DNA of 64,000 nt, taken from Desemzia incerta. Lineage in GTDB: Bacteria; Bacillota; Bacilli; Lactobacillales; Carnobacteriaceae. The position numbers were made by a program, and so were the translations under genes. Numbering within the stretch: the stretch's first letter is position 1; every line of letters starts with the position of its first letter. This document shows, piece after piece, positions 49,741 to 58,804 of this stretch. The DNA is taken from assembly GCF_900115825.1 (NCBI RefSeq), contig NZ_FOXW01000001.1:124001-188000 (forward strand). Reading direction: 5' to 3'. The notes under the pieces were generated by a model. The model was not told the DNA's origin and made no database searches. It saw only the letters and a list, made by a program, of their open reading frames with translations.

Positions 49741-52377
49741 TTATTTATCTTTTGGTGGGAAAACGACTTTTCTTAATTCCATAAGGACAACTGCAGCTAA
49801 AGCTAAACCAGCAGCAATTCCCCATTGTTCTAGACCGAAGTCAGCAGGAATATCAAAGATTGAACGTACACCAGGCAACATTGTGATACCATATAATGCC
49901 ATACAGAAGATAAAGGCATAAATAGCATACATGTTAGAGAAGAAACCTGCACCAATAGATGTTTGTGTGTTTGAACGAGCTGGGAAAACTTGCAACGTAC
50001 GAGACAAGATCAATGTCGTAAAGGCCATTGCAACACTCATTTCGTCAGAGTAACCTAAACCAATGTATTGAGAAATGATAACAGCAGTACCAATCAAGAC
50101 ACCACGGAAGACTACTGAAGAGAACGTACCGCCTGCGAAAATACCTTCATTTGGATCACGAGGTTTACGTTGCATTACATTTGGTTCACCAGGCTCCATA
50201 CCTAAAGAAATAGCTGGGATAGAGTCGTTTACTAAGTTAATGAACAATAATTGTAGAGCAGTGAAAGGGCTGACCCAGTTCATCAATAAAGCAGCAATGA
50301 TCGCGATGATCGCGCCTAAGTTACCTGAGAATAGGTAAGCAATAGCTTTTTTGATGTTGTCATAAACATTACGTCCAACTTCAACAGCGTTGATGATAGA
50401 AACAAAGTTGTCGTCCGTCAATACCATAGCTGCAGAGTCTTTTGCAACGTCAGTACCACTACCCATAGCAACCCCGATATCAGCTTGTTTCAAGGCAGGA
50501 GCGTCATTAACACCGTCACCCGTCATAGCAGATACTTTATCTTGATCTTGCCATGCACGAACGATACGAATTTTATTTTCTGGAGAAACACGAGCGTATA
50601 CAGAAATGTGTTCCAATTTGCTGTGTAATTCTTCTTCACTAAGAGCATCTAATTCTTGACCAGTCAAGGCAATATCGCCTTCTTCGAAAATACCGATGTC
50701 ACGAGCAATAGCACGAGCTGTTGTTTTGTGGTCACCAGTGATCATAACAGTTTTGATTCCAGCACTTTTCGCTTCAGCAACCGCGCCGTATACTGCTTCA
50801 CGAGGAGGGTCGATCATAGCCATCAAACCAGCTAAAATCAAGTCATTTTCATCATCAAAACTTAATTTATTACCTTCAGGAAGCGGTTTGTAAGCAAAGG
50901 CCAACACACGCAACGCACGGTCTGAGAAAGATTCATTTTGATCTTGTAAAGCTTTCAGACGTTCTTCAGTCAATTCAACGACTTCGCCATTCAACAGCAT
51001 TTTAGTACTGCGGCCAAATACAACATCTGGACCACCTTTAGTTAATAGAAGACGTTCGCCATCAATTGTGTGGACTGTTGACATCAATTTACGATCAGAG
51101 TCGAATGGCAATTCAGCTTCACGAGGATACGTTTTACGTACATCTTCATAAGGTTGGTTTAATTTATTGCTGAAAGCAATCATGGCAACTTCAGTAGGGT
51201 CGCCTAGTTCTTGTCCAGCTTCGTTGATGTTAGAGTCATTAGCTAAAACGGCAATTTCCATCAAACGTTTTTCATCAGTTGACCATGATTCAGGAGAAGC
51301 ATTAAACTCACCAGATTGACCGTTTGGTAAGAAGTAATCTACAATTGTCATTTTGTTTTGAGTCAATGTACCAGTTTTATCTGTACAAATAATACTTGTT
51401 GATCCTAAAGTTTCTACAGCAGGCAGTTTACGGATGATTGCATGTTTCTTCGCCATCTTGTTTGTACCCACAGATAATACAATCGTTACGATCGATTGCA
51501 AAGCTTCTGGGATAGCAGCAACTGCAACAGCTACAGCAAACATGAAGGCGTTCAATAATTCAGTTTGAACATCTGCAACATCACCGAAGAAAATACGAGC
51601 AGCTTGGATACCGAAAATCAAGATACTTAATAGTAAGATTCCGACACCCAATTTTTTACTGAATGAATCTAGTTTCTTTTGTAATGGAGTTTGTTTAGTT
51701 GAAGCGTCGTCGATCAAGCTGGCAACTTTACCCATTTCCGTGTTGTTTCCAGTTCCGGTAACAACAAATAGACCACGTCCATAAGTTGTTAGTGTTCCAC
51801 TAAAGACCATGTTAGAACGGTCACCTAAAGGAACATCTCCGCTCAATTCTTTAGTGTCTTTCTCAGAAGCGACTGACTCACCAGTCAACATACCTTCTTC
51901 GATTTGCAATGAACCGGCTTCGATCAAGCGTCCATCTGCAGGAACATAATCCCCAGCATCTAAACTTACGATATCTCCAACAACCAGTTCTTTTGCAGGG
52001 ATCGTTTCTTTTTTGCCGTTACGTTGTACTTTAGCAGAAGGAGCAGACATGTTTTTCAAAGCGTCCAATGAACCTTCAGCTTTTCTTGTTTGAACAACAC
52101 TCAAAATCGAGTTGATCATCAATACAGCAAAAATGATAAGAGATTCTGTTACTTCACCTAGTAATACTTGAATGACTGCGACAATTAAAAGAACGATAAC
52201 CATTGCATCTTTAAATGTTTCTAAAAACAACTTCAAAACGGAGTCACGTTTCTTTTGCTTTAACTCATTAAGACCATCACGTTCTTGTCTGCGTTTGACT
52301 TCTGCATCTGATAACCCCTCTCTTGAAGCTTCGAATTCCTGAAAAATTTCTTCAGTACTTTTTTGATAATTTTCCAA
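49741..52377 (-). CDS. Cation-transporting P-type ATPase, likely Mn2+ efflux (MgtA/YoaB-like)
   Basis: 878 residues, P2-type. Phosphorylation motif ICTDKTGTLTQNKM, dehydration motif TGES (MLTGESVASEKD), hinge MTGDGVNDAPALKQADIGVAMG, and ten membrane segments. TM4 reads AAIPEALQSIVT: the PEAL(Q/S)S variant of the MgtA/YoaB group rather than PEGL of classic Ca2+ pumps. A yybP-ykoY manganese riboswitch-like leader lies upstream (52673-52770), as for YoaB of Lactococcus and MgtA of Streptococcus from memory. Manganese export is therefore more likely than calcium transport. The final metal call is an inference. Confidence 0.9.
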   Translation of the reverse strand: MENYQKSTEEIFQEFEASREGLSDAEVKRRQERDGLNELKQKKRDSVLKLFLETFKDAMVIVLLIVAVIQVLLGEVTESLIIFAVLMINSILSVVQTRKAEGSLDALKNMSAPSAKVQRNGKKETIPAKELVVGDIVSLDAGDYVPADGRLIEAGSLQIEEGMLTGESVASEKDTKELSGDVPLGDRSNMVFSGTLTTYGRGLFVVTGTGNNTEMGKVASLIDDASTKQTPLQKKLDSFSKKLGVGILLLSILIFGIQAARIFFGDVADVQTELLNAFMFAVAVAVAAIPEALQSIVTIVLSVGTNKMAKKHAIIRKLPAVETLGSTSIICTDKTGTLTQNKMTIVDYFLPNGQSGEFNASPESWSTDEKRLMEIAVLANDSNINEAGQELGDPTEVAMIAFSNKLNQPYEDVRKTYPREAELPFDSDRKLMSTVHTIDGERLLLTKGGPDVVFGRSTKMLLNGEVVELTEERLKALQDQNESFSDRALRVLAFAYKPLPEGNKLSFDDENDLILAGLMAMIDPPREAVYGAVAEAKSAGIKTVMITGDHKTTARAIARDIGIFEEGDIALTGQELDALSEEELHSKLEHISVYARVSPENKIRIVRAWQDQDKVSAMTGDGVNDAPALKQADIGVAMGSGTDVAKDSAAMVLTDDNFVSIINAVEVGRNVYDNIKKAIAYLFSGNLGAIIAIIAALLMNWVSPFTALQLLFINLVNDSIPAISLGMEPGEPNVMQRKPRDPNEGIFAGGTFSSVVFRGVLIGTAVIISQYIGLGYSDEMSVAMAFTTLILSRTLQVFPARSNTQTSIGAGFFSNMYAIYAFIFCMALYGITMLPGVRSIFDIPADFGLEQWGIAAGLALAAVVLMELRKVVFPPKDK

Positions 52378-52672
52378 ATTTTACACCCTTTCTTAATTTC
52401 GTAGCAGTATGTTGATAAGTGCTAAGGAGAACTATTACTACTATATGAGATAGTTGTATTTTATTGATACATCTAACATACTATTCTAGCTGTTTTTTCA
52501 CAAGAAACAGAACTTGTAGTTGAACTGTCAAAATGCCTAACTGAACTTATTTTGGCAGCTGATCAGCTGGATTAAAATGTGCTATCTCTTCTATCGACTC
52601 CTCCTGAATAAATTTGACAATAAAATCGAAAAAAAAAGAGACTTATGCGGAATTGTTTATGGTTCAACAACT
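52378..52672 (-). other. 5' leader of the P-type ATPase downstream of the riboswitch
   Basis: About 250 nt of leader between the riboswitch terminator and the ATG (52377). A short AAGAAAGGGTGTAAA ribosome site lies just before the start. A dyad GCTGATCAGC (52558-52567) is the only structure I see. Confidence 0.5.
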
Positions 52673-52683
52673 GCATAAGTCTC
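52629..52683 (-). terminator. Expression-platform terminator of the riboswitch
   Basis: GAGACTTATGC pairs with GCATAAGTCTC (11 bp; 52638-52648 with 52673-52683) followed by nine T on the minus strand. Its 5' arm is the 3' strand of riboswitch helix P1, so the two are mutually exclusive. Confidence 0.9.
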
Positions 52684-52770
52684 ACTATTTAAGACAACAC
52701 CAGTAGAACGTTACCCCTACTTGCTGGTGATGTTGCCACAGCATCTGCTGCCAGTTACTCCCTTATTGGT
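52673..52770 (-). ncRNA. yybP-ykoY-type manganese riboswitch aptamer
   Basis: On the minus strand the RNA reads AAUAAGGGAGUAAC at its 5' side (+ strand 52754-52767) and GUGAGACUUAU at its 3' side. P1 AUAAG/CUUAU closes a GGGAGUA loop, the hallmark of this class. The interior carries GGCAACAUCACCAG and a CUACUGGUGUUG hairpin. Metal-bound P1 would sequester the 5' arm of the terminator (52629-52683) and turn expression on. The downstream gene type, P-type ATPase, is a known partner. Confidence 0.85.
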
Positions 52771-52793
52771 TCTTATCGATTTCATCGTTATTT

Positions 52794-52822
52794 AGTATAT
52801 CGTATTCTGAAACCTGACGCAA
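52794..52822 (-). promoter_or_regulatory. Promoter of the riboswitch-ATPase transcript
   Basis: On the minus strand TTGCGT (52817-52822), 17-bp spacer, TATACT (52794-52799), ~25 bp before the aptamer. Confidence 0.82.
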
Positions 52823-52876
52823 CAAAAAAAGCTAAACTCATCATGCAAAAATATTTCCATAAAAGAAAAGAAAAAT

Positions 52877-52890
52877 GAAAACGATTTAAT
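52877..52890 (+). promoter_or_regulatory. cre-like site upstream of the second GH1 gene
   Basis: TGAAAACGATTTAA matches the CcpA consensus at 12 of 14. The AT-rich stretch 52890-52990 holds the probable promoter. Confidence 0.55.
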
Positions 52891-52993
52891 TTTTTTTGAA
52901 ATATGCGAGACAAATCAAATTTTTTTTGTTATGCTTTAAAAGTATAAAGGTTAAAAAATAAAAGTATAGTCATTTAAAAAGGAGCTAATAAAC

Positions 52994-54388
52994 ATGCAAT
53001 ATACATTTCCCGAGAATTTCTGGTGGGGTACAGCAGCAAGCGGCCCACAGACTGAAGGTGTTTTTGAAGGCGATAACAAAGGAGACAGCATCTGGGATTA
53101 CTGGTATAAAGAAAGCCCAGAATTATTCTTCAATCAAGTAGGACCAGAAAAAACTTCTGTCTTCTATGAAAAATTCCAAGAAGATATTCAATTGATGAAA
53201 GAAACAGGTCATACGACATTCCGTACATCAATTCAATGGAGCCGATTGATCCCAAATGGTACAGGAGAAGTGAATCAAACGGCAGTCAACTTCTATAATG
53301 AAGTTATCGACGAATTGATTGCCAATGATATTGAGCCGTTTATAAATCTGTATCATTTCGACATGCCAATGAAAATGCAAGAAAAGGGTGGCTGGGAAAG
53401 TCGCGAGACAGTAGAGGCTTATGTTGCTTTTGCTAAAGTATGTTTCGAGTTGTTTGGAGACCGTGTTAAAAAATGGTTTACGCATAATGAACCGATTGTT
53501 CCTGTAGAGGGCGGTTACTTATATCAATTCCACTATCCAGCAATCGTAGACATGAAAAAAGCTGTTCAAGTAGCTTTCCATGAAATTTTAGCTAGTGCTA
53601 AAGCGATCAATGTTTATCATGAAATGAATTTAGGTGGAGAAATTGGGATCATCTTAAACTTAACTCCAAGCTATCCACGTGATGAAAATAACCCTGAAGA
53701 TGTAAAAGCCGCTAAAGCAGCTGACGCATTCTTTAACCGTTCATTCTTAGATACAGCCGTAAAAGGTGAATTCCCAAGCGACCTAGTTGAGATTTTAAGT
53801 GAGATCGATGTTTTACCTATTATTGAAGAAGGCGACTTAGAAACAATCAAGGAAAATACCGTTGATTTACTAGGGGTAAACTATTACCAACCACGTCGAA
53901 TCAAAGCTAAAGAATCAACAACAAAATTAGCTGAAGGTCCGATGCCGGATGATTTTTTTGACAACTACGAAATGCCAGGACGTAAAATGAATCCTTACCG
54001 TGGATGGGAAATCTACGAAAAAGGGGTTTACGATATCTTGAAAAACTTGCGTGAAAATTACGGCAACATCAAATGTTACATTTCAGAAAATGGAATGGGT
54101 GTTGAAGGGGAAGAACGTTACGTTAACGATCAAGGAATCATTGAAGATGATTACCGTATTGAATTCGTACAAGATCATTTGAAATATGTGCACCAAGCTA
54201 TTCAAGAGGGAAGCAACGTACGTGGATACCATATGTGGACATGCATGGACAACTGGTCATGGACAAATGCTTATAAAAACCGCTATGGATTGATTGCAGT
54301 AGACTTAGACAATAATCACAAACGTACCATCAAGAAAAGTGGGCGTTGGTTTAATGAATTGGCAAAAAACAATGGTTTTGAAGCCTAA
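52994..54388 (+). CDS. Glycoside hydrolase family 1, 6-phospho-beta-glucosidase (second copy)
   Basis: 464 residues. Acid/base Glu in WFTHNEPIVP and nucleophile Glu in YISENGMGVE. The phosphate-site region NWSWTNAYKNRYGLIAV has Ser in place of the Glu-Trp of free-sugar enzymes, with Lys and Tyr following, so a 6-phospho substrate is likely. Sequence is clearly distinct from the GH1 at 42839 (NEP against NEQ), so this is not a recent duplicate. AAGGAGCT ribosome site. A separate EIIC gene follows at 54633, so the pair forms a cellobiose-type uptake unit. Confidence 0.92.
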   Translation: MQYTFPENFWWGTAASGPQTEGVFEGDNKGDSIWDYWYKESPELFFNQVGPEKTSVFYEKFQEDIQLMKETGHTTFRTSIQWSRLIPNGTGEVNQTAVNFYNEVIDELIANDIEPFINLYHFDMPMKMQEKGGWESRETVEAYVAFAKVCFELFGDRVKKWFTHNEPIVPVEGGYLYQFHYPAIVDMKKAVQVAFHEILASAKAINVYHEMNLGGEIGIILNLTPSYPRDENNPEDVKAAKAADAFFNRSFLDTAVKGEFPSDLVEILSEIDVLPIIEEGDLETIKENTVDLLGVNYYQPRRIKAKESTTKLAEGPMPDDFFDNYEMPGRKMNPYRGWEIYEKGVYDILKNLRENYGNIKCYISENGMGVEGEERYVNDQGIIEDDYRIEFVQDHLKYVHQAIQEGSNVRGYHMWTCMDNWSWTNAYKNRYGLIAVDLDNNHKRTIKKSGRWFNELAKNNGFEA

Positions 54389-54415
54389 TAGATAGTTAGC
54401 AATAGGCAAATACGG

Positions 54416-54445
54416 ATGCACTCTACCATATTGGTATGAGTGCAT
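54416..54445 (+). terminator. Hairpin after the second GH1 gene
   Basis: ATGCACTC / GAGTGCAT with inner TACCA / TGGTA. No strong T-run, so termination is uncertain. Confidence 0.45.
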
Positions 54446-54532
54446 TTCCGCTTCATTTAAGTAATAAAAAACTTTAGTAATTAATTAAAATGTGAACGAT
54501 ATGTGAAAAATACAAACTTCTTTTATAAAAGA

Positions 54533-54581
54533 CTAGACATTTTATGAATAAGTGTTATACTTTATTTTGTAAACGTTTGCT
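54533..54581 (+). promoter_or_regulatory. Promoter of the second EIIC gene with perfect cre
   Basis: TAGACA (54533-54538), 17-bp spacer, TATACT (54556-54561). TGTAAACGTTTGCT (54568-54581) matches TGWAARCGYTWNCW at all 14 positions and overlaps the expected +1, the classical CcpA repression position. Confidence 0.88.
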
Positions 54582-54632
54582 ATAATAATCAAATTATTCA
54601 AAAAATCAAAAAAGGAAAAGAGGATTTTACTT

Positions 54633-55919
54633 ATGAATGGCTTTATTGATAAGTTAAGTGAAAAATTGTTACCGATTGCAGGAAAGCTGGGTCAAAACAA
54701 ATATTTACTAGTATTACGTGACGCTTTTATGTTGGCTTTCCCGATCACGATGTTTGGTTCATTGGTTGTAGTAATTAACAACTTGCCTTTCTTCAGTGAT
54801 GAAATGAAAGGTACTTTAGGAACATTGTTTGGTAGTGGACAAAACGCTACAATGTCTATTTTGACTATATTTGTTACATTTGGTATTGGTTATTATTTAT
54901 CTAAAACGCATGATGTGGATCCTGTTTATGGAGGAGCTGTATCTCTTGCTTCATATTTGATCTTAACACCTTTTGTTACAACATTAGAATCTGGTGAAGT
55001 AGTATCAGGAGTATTAACACTCGACCGTTTAGGTGCTAAAGGTATGTTCGTTGGTATGATCGCAGCATTCCTTGCTGGCGAAATTTACAGTCGAATCACT
55101 AAAAAAGGAATCGTTATCAAAATGCCAGATGGCGTACCGACAGCTGTTTCCAAATCATTCGCAGCTATGATTCCTGCTATTCTTACATTAAGTGTATTTA
55201 CTATTGTTAACGCTATCGTAACTGGTGCATTTAACACTAACTTGCATGACTTTGTATACAACGTGATCCAACAACCATTAACTGGTTTAGGTAGCGGATT
55301 GCCTGCAACGTTGATCGCAGTATTCTTTGTTCAATTGCTTTGGTTCTTCGGATTACATGGGCAAATCATCGTTAACTCAGTAATGGACCCAATCTGGAAC
55401 ACATTGATGCTAGACAACTTAGAAGCTTATGAAGCTGGAAAAGAATTGCCGAACATTGTTACTAAATCATTCATGGAAATGTATACTGTTGGTATGGGTG
55501 GATCAGGTAGTACATTGATCGTCGTTATCTTGATGGCATTTGTTATGAAGAGTCGTCAAATGAAAGATGTTGGTCGTTTAGCTTTAGCTCCAGGAATCTT
55601 CAATGTTAACGAACCGGTAATCTTTGGTATGCCGCTAGTATTGAACGCTTCAATCTTTATTCCTTGGCTTTTAGCTCCATTAGTAACTACTACATTGAAC
55701 TATATCGTAATGGACTTAGGAATTTTCCCAATTCCGACAGGGGTATCCGTACCATGGACTGTTCCAGTATTCTTTAACGGTATGTTAGCAACTAACTCTG
55801 TAATGGGTGGGGTTCTACAATTGATTGACATGGCTATCATTGGCTTAATCTGGTTCCCATTCTTGAAAGTAGTAGACAAAGCAAACCTTCGTTCAGTAGA
55901 TTTAAGTACAGCAGAATAA
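54633..55919 (+). CDS. celB: PTS EIIC permease, lactose/cellobiose family (copy 2)
   Basis: 428 residues, about ten membrane segments. FFGLHGQIIVNSVMDPI and LALAPGIFNVNEPVIFGMPLVLN are the EIIC motifs. There is no attached EIIA or EIIB domain and no such gene in the window, as for copy 1; the two copies are diverged. It lies behind the second GH1, with its own promoter and perfect cre. Ribosome site AAGGAAAAGAGG. Confidence 0.91.
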   Translation: MNGFIDKLSEKLLPIAGKLGQNKYLLVLRDAFMLAFPITMFGSLVVVINNLPFFSDEMKGTLGTLFGSGQNATMSILTIFVTFGIGYYLSKTHDVDPVYGGAVSLASYLILTPFVTTLESGEVVSGVLTLDRLGAKGMFVGMIAAFLAGEIYSRITKKGIVIKMPDGVPTAVSKSFAAMIPAILTLSVFTIVNAIVTGAFNTNLHDFVYNVIQQPLTGLGSGLPATLIAVFFVQLLWFFGLHGQIIVNSVMDPIWNTLMLDNLEAYEAGKELPNIVTKSFMEMYTVGMGGSGSTLIVVILMAFVMKSRQMKDVGRLALAPGIFNVNEPVIFGMPLVLNASIFIPWLLAPLVTTTLNYIVMDLGIFPIPTGVSVPWTVPVFFNGMLATNSVMGGVLQLIDMAIIGLIWFPFLKVVDKANLRSVDLSTAE

Positions 55920-55940
55920 TCACTCTTTATTAATTGAATA

Positions 55941-55980
55941 AAAAGCAGTTCTGAAGATTCCATTTAGAACTGCTTTTTTT
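55941..55980 (+). terminator. Terminator after EIIC copy 2
   Basis: AAAAGCAGTTCT pairs with AGAACTGCTTTT, then further T. Confidence 0.92.
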
Positions 55981-56094
55981 ATACAAAAAGTATACACTTT
56001 TTTAACATATGATACATTATATGTTCAAAAAAACTAGTCTTTTAACTTTCGTTAGAGTATGCTAGGTATAGAGAATAATTAATGGAGGTAAACG

Positions 56095-56805
56095 ATGATA
56101 AAGTACGAAATGATAGCCAATAAAATTAGACAACGTATTCAAGATGGAGTCTACCTAGCAGATTCTCTCATACCTGATCAAGTTTCTTTAGCGAAAGAAT
56201 TTAAGGTAAGCAGAATGACTGTAAAAAAAGCTATGGATGTTTTAGCATTTGAAGGCCTGATTTTTAGAAAACGCGGATCTGGAACGTATGTAAAAAAAAC
56301 CGCTCTAAAAAATGGATTAAACGCGAATTTAATGGAGTATGAAGGTCTGACTCAGCAATTATCTGGTCATGAAGTGAAAAGCCAAGTGATTTCTTTTACA
56401 GTAGAATTTCCAGATGATTTTATAAAAGAAACATTGATGCTGGATAAACATGATCCGGTTTATAAAATTATCCGTTTGCGTACTGTTGACGGGGATCCGT
56501 ACATCATTGAACACACCTTTATGAGCGTTAAATGTATACCAGGATTAAGCGAAGAGGCTTTAGATACATCTGTGTACCAATACATTCATAATGAATTAGG
56601 ATTGCAATTTGGAGGAGCTTACCGCAAGATCCACGCGGCTAAGTCATCTGAATACGATCAAGAATACTTAGGGTGTGCTGTAGATGATCCAGTACTGGAA
56701 GTAGAACAAGTCGTTCATTTAGAAGATGGAACACCATTCGAATATTCCAGAAGCAGAAATCGATACGATAAACGCAGCTACACAGTGGTGGATTTGCAAA
56801 AATAA
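56095..56805 (+). CDS. GntR-family regulator with UTRA domain
   Basis: 236 residues. GntR winged helix (YEMIANKIRQRIQDGVYL to SGTYVKK) then a UTRA ligand domain (~90-230; YKIIRLRTVDGDPYIIEHTFM). HutC-type regulators sense sugar phosphates. Its place directly after the EIIC/GH1 set suggests it controls the beta-glucoside genes. It is a reasonable candidate for binding TGTAAT-SS-ATTACA, since HutC-group operators are short palindromes with outer TGT/ACA. This is inference. Confidence 0.9.
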   Translation: MIKYEMIANKIRQRIQDGVYLADSLIPDQVSLAKEFKVSRMTVKKAMDVLAFEGLIFRKRGSGTYVKKTALKNGLNANLMEYEGLTQQLSGHEVKSQVISFTVEFPDDFIKETLMLDKHDPVYKIIRLRTVDGDPYIIEHTFMSVKCIPGLSEEALDTSVYQYIHNELGLQFGGAYRKIHAAKSSEYDQEYLGCAVDDPVLEVEQVVHLEDGTPFEYSRSRNRYDKRSYTVVDLQK

Positions 56806-56814
56806 ATATCAATT

Positions 56815-56849
56815 AAAAAGGATTGTTTCATTAAGAAACAATCCTTTTT
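56815..56849. terminator. Bidirectional terminator between the regulator and exoA
   Basis: AAAAAGGATTGTTTC pairs with GAAACAATCCTTTTT with a 5-nt loop. Confidence 0.93.
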
Positions 56850-56876
56850 AAATCCTGTTAGACAGGTGCTGTTTAA

Positions 56877-57632
56877 TTAAATATTCAGTGTCAATTCAAC
56901 TGGACAGTGATCAGAACCCATGACAGCATCATGAATTTTTGCATCTTCCAATTGAGAAGCCAGCCTTTTGGAAACGCAGAAATAATCAATGCGCCATCCA
57001 GCGTTGTTTTTACGTGCATTGAACCGATAATTCCACCACGTGTAGCTGCCTTCTTTTTCTGGATAGAAGTAGCGATAAGTATCGATAAATCCTGACTCCA
57101 GAAGAGTGGTGAATTGAGCTCTTTCTTCATCTGAGAAGCCCGCATTTCCTCGATTGCGTTGTGGATTTTTTAAATCAATGTCTTTGTGAGCAACGTTCAA
57201 GTCTCCACATAAAATAACGGGTTTTTGATTATCTAATTTCTTAAGGTAATCGAGAAAATCATTTTCCCAATGCATTCGGTAATCCAATCGTTTTAGTTCA
57301 GATTGCGAATTGGGTGTGTAACAGGTCACTACATAATAGTTATCGTATTCTAAGGTAACGACGCGGCCTTCTGTATCGTGTTCTGGGACTCCGATTCCGT
57401 AAGCAGCACTCAACGGTTCATGCTTGGTGAAAATGGCTGTACCAGAATACCCCTTTTTCTCGGCATAATCCCAAAAAGAATAATAGCCAGGAATATCTAA
57501 ATCTATTTGACCTTCTTGCAGTTTAGTTTCTTGCAGACAGAAAAAATCTGCATCAAGTTCTGTAAAAATGTCTAAGAATCCTTTTTTAACGATAGCGCGT
57601 AATCCGTTTACATTCCATGAGATTAGTTTCAT
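56877..57632 (-). CDS. xth: Exodeoxyribonuclease III
   Basis: 251 residues, Xth/ExoA family. LISWNVNGLRA at the N-terminus, LQETKLQEG (catalytic Glu), CGDLNVAHKDIDL (Asp/Asn), WRIDYFCVS and GSDHCPVELTL (catalytic His) are the EEP-fold motifs. It cleaves at abasic sites and has 3'-5' exonuclease activity, complementing ung in the window. Monocistronic. Confidence 0.95.
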   Translation of the reverse strand: MKLISWNVNGLRAIVKKGFLDIFTELDADFFCLQETKLQEGQIDLDIPGYYSFWDYAEKKGYSGTAIFTKHEPLSAAYGIGVPEHDTEGRVVTLEYDNYYVVTCYTPNSQSELKRLDYRMHWENDFLDYLKKLDNQKPVILCGDLNVAHKDIDLKNPQRNRGNAGFSDEERAQFTTLLESGFIDTYRYFYPEKEGSYTWWNYRFNARKNNAGWRIDYFCVSKRLASQLEDAKIHDAVMGSDHCPVELTLNI

Positions 57633-57756
57633 TTTAATGGTTTGCTCCTTTAACGTAAAATGGTACTATTATTGTACAAGAAACAAGAATAAACATGAAG
57701 CAGCTCAACTTGTAAAAATGTTAGTGAAAATAACTGAAAAAGAAAAGAGGAAGAAA

Positions 57757-58659
57757 ATGAAATTAGGTGTAGTTGGTTTAGGAAGCATTGCTCAAAAAGC
57801 TTATTTGCCAGTGATGATGGCAATGAGCGAGGAAGTAGAATGGCATTTTTACACGCGGGACCAAGAAAAATTAGCAAAAATCGGCAAACAATACCGCGTA
57901 ACAAATCTTCATCCCACAGTAGAATCTATGATTGAAAGTGGTGTAAAGGGAGTATTTATCCACACAGCTACACATACACACGCTGCTTTGATTCAACAGT
58001 TTTTAGAAAACGGGATCCATGTTTATGTAGATAAACCAATCAGTGAAAACTTGGATGAAGTAGAAGCTTTGATGGCCTTAGTTGAAGAAAAAGAATTGTT
58101 GTTAGTGACTGGATTTAATCGTCGTTTCGCCCCGATGATCCAAGAATTAAAAAAAGTTTCGAACAAAAATATGATTTTCGTGCAAAAGAATAAACCTAAC
58201 GGATCAGGAACGGTTCAATTTGGGATTTTTGATATGTTCATCCATGTGATCGATACAGCAGTGTACTTATTAGATGAAGAAATTTTAGAAATGTCGCATA
58301 CGGTTACGGAAACGGATGGACAATTAGAAAACTGTGTTGTCCAATTGGAGACTGAAAATACGATTTGTATCGCTACTATGAATTACAAAGCGGGTGCAAA
58401 CCTTGAAGTCGCTGAAGTCCAGTCGCCTGAAGGAACTTATAAAGTAACGAATTTAACAGATTACGCAAGCGACTCTTATGGAGAACAGGAAACAAGGATG
58501 TTTGGCGATTGGGATCATACTTTAGAAAAAAGAGGCTTTGCCCCTTTGATTCGTCAATATATTGAAGCGATTAAAACTGGTGGAAAGAATCCTGTTAGTT
58601 TAGAATCTTCTTTCTTAAGTCACCAGATTTGTGAAGAAATCGTTTCTGAAAACGAATAA
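57757..58659 (+). CDS. Gfo/Idh/MocA-family oxidoreductase (fourth in the window)
   Basis: 300 residues from the ATG at 57757 (AAGAGG upstream; the long open frame before it is unrelated and runs antisense to xth). Compact Rossmann enzyme: GVVGLGSIAQKAYLPV, VDKPISENLDEVEALM (Lys-Pro motif), GFNRRFAPM. It resembles the short YceM/VirI-like subgroup. Not linked to the 21.9-26.4 kb operon. Substrate unknown. Confidence 0.87.
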   Translation: MKLGVVGLGSIAQKAYLPVMMAMSEEVEWHFYTRDQEKLAKIGKQYRVTNLHPTVESMIESGVKGVFIHTATHTHAALIQQFLENGIHVYVDKPISENLDEVEALMALVEEKELLLVTGFNRRFAPMIQELKKVSNKNMIFVQKNKPNGSGTVQFGIFDMFIHVIDTAVYLLDEEILEMSHTVTETDGQLENCVVQLETENTICIATMNYKAGANLEVAEVQSPEGTYKVTNLTDYASDSYGEQETRMFGDWDHTLEKRGFAPLIRQYIEAIKTGGKNPVSLESSFLSHQICEEIVSENE

Positions 58660-58676
58660 CTCAATGACTAAACCAG

Positions 58677-58706
58677 AAATAGACAGGATATCTGTCTATT
58701 TTTTTG
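58677..58706 (+). terminator. Terminator after the Gfo/Idh/MocA gene
   Basis: AAATAGACAG-GATAT-CTGTCTATTT then T6. Confidence 0.9.
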
Positions 58707-58804
58707 TTTATCTATGTTATCCTACATTTACTATTGATGAACTAAACATCAAGCAATAGACGAAAAAATTGTAGAAAGACATCAGTAAGAAAGGAGTGTT
58801 CTGA

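Noticed and set aside
49741-52377. Calcium-transporting ATPase label
   Set aside because: P2-type motifs alone would suggest calcium, but the PEALQS variant of TM4 and the manganese riboswitch in the leader favour manganese.
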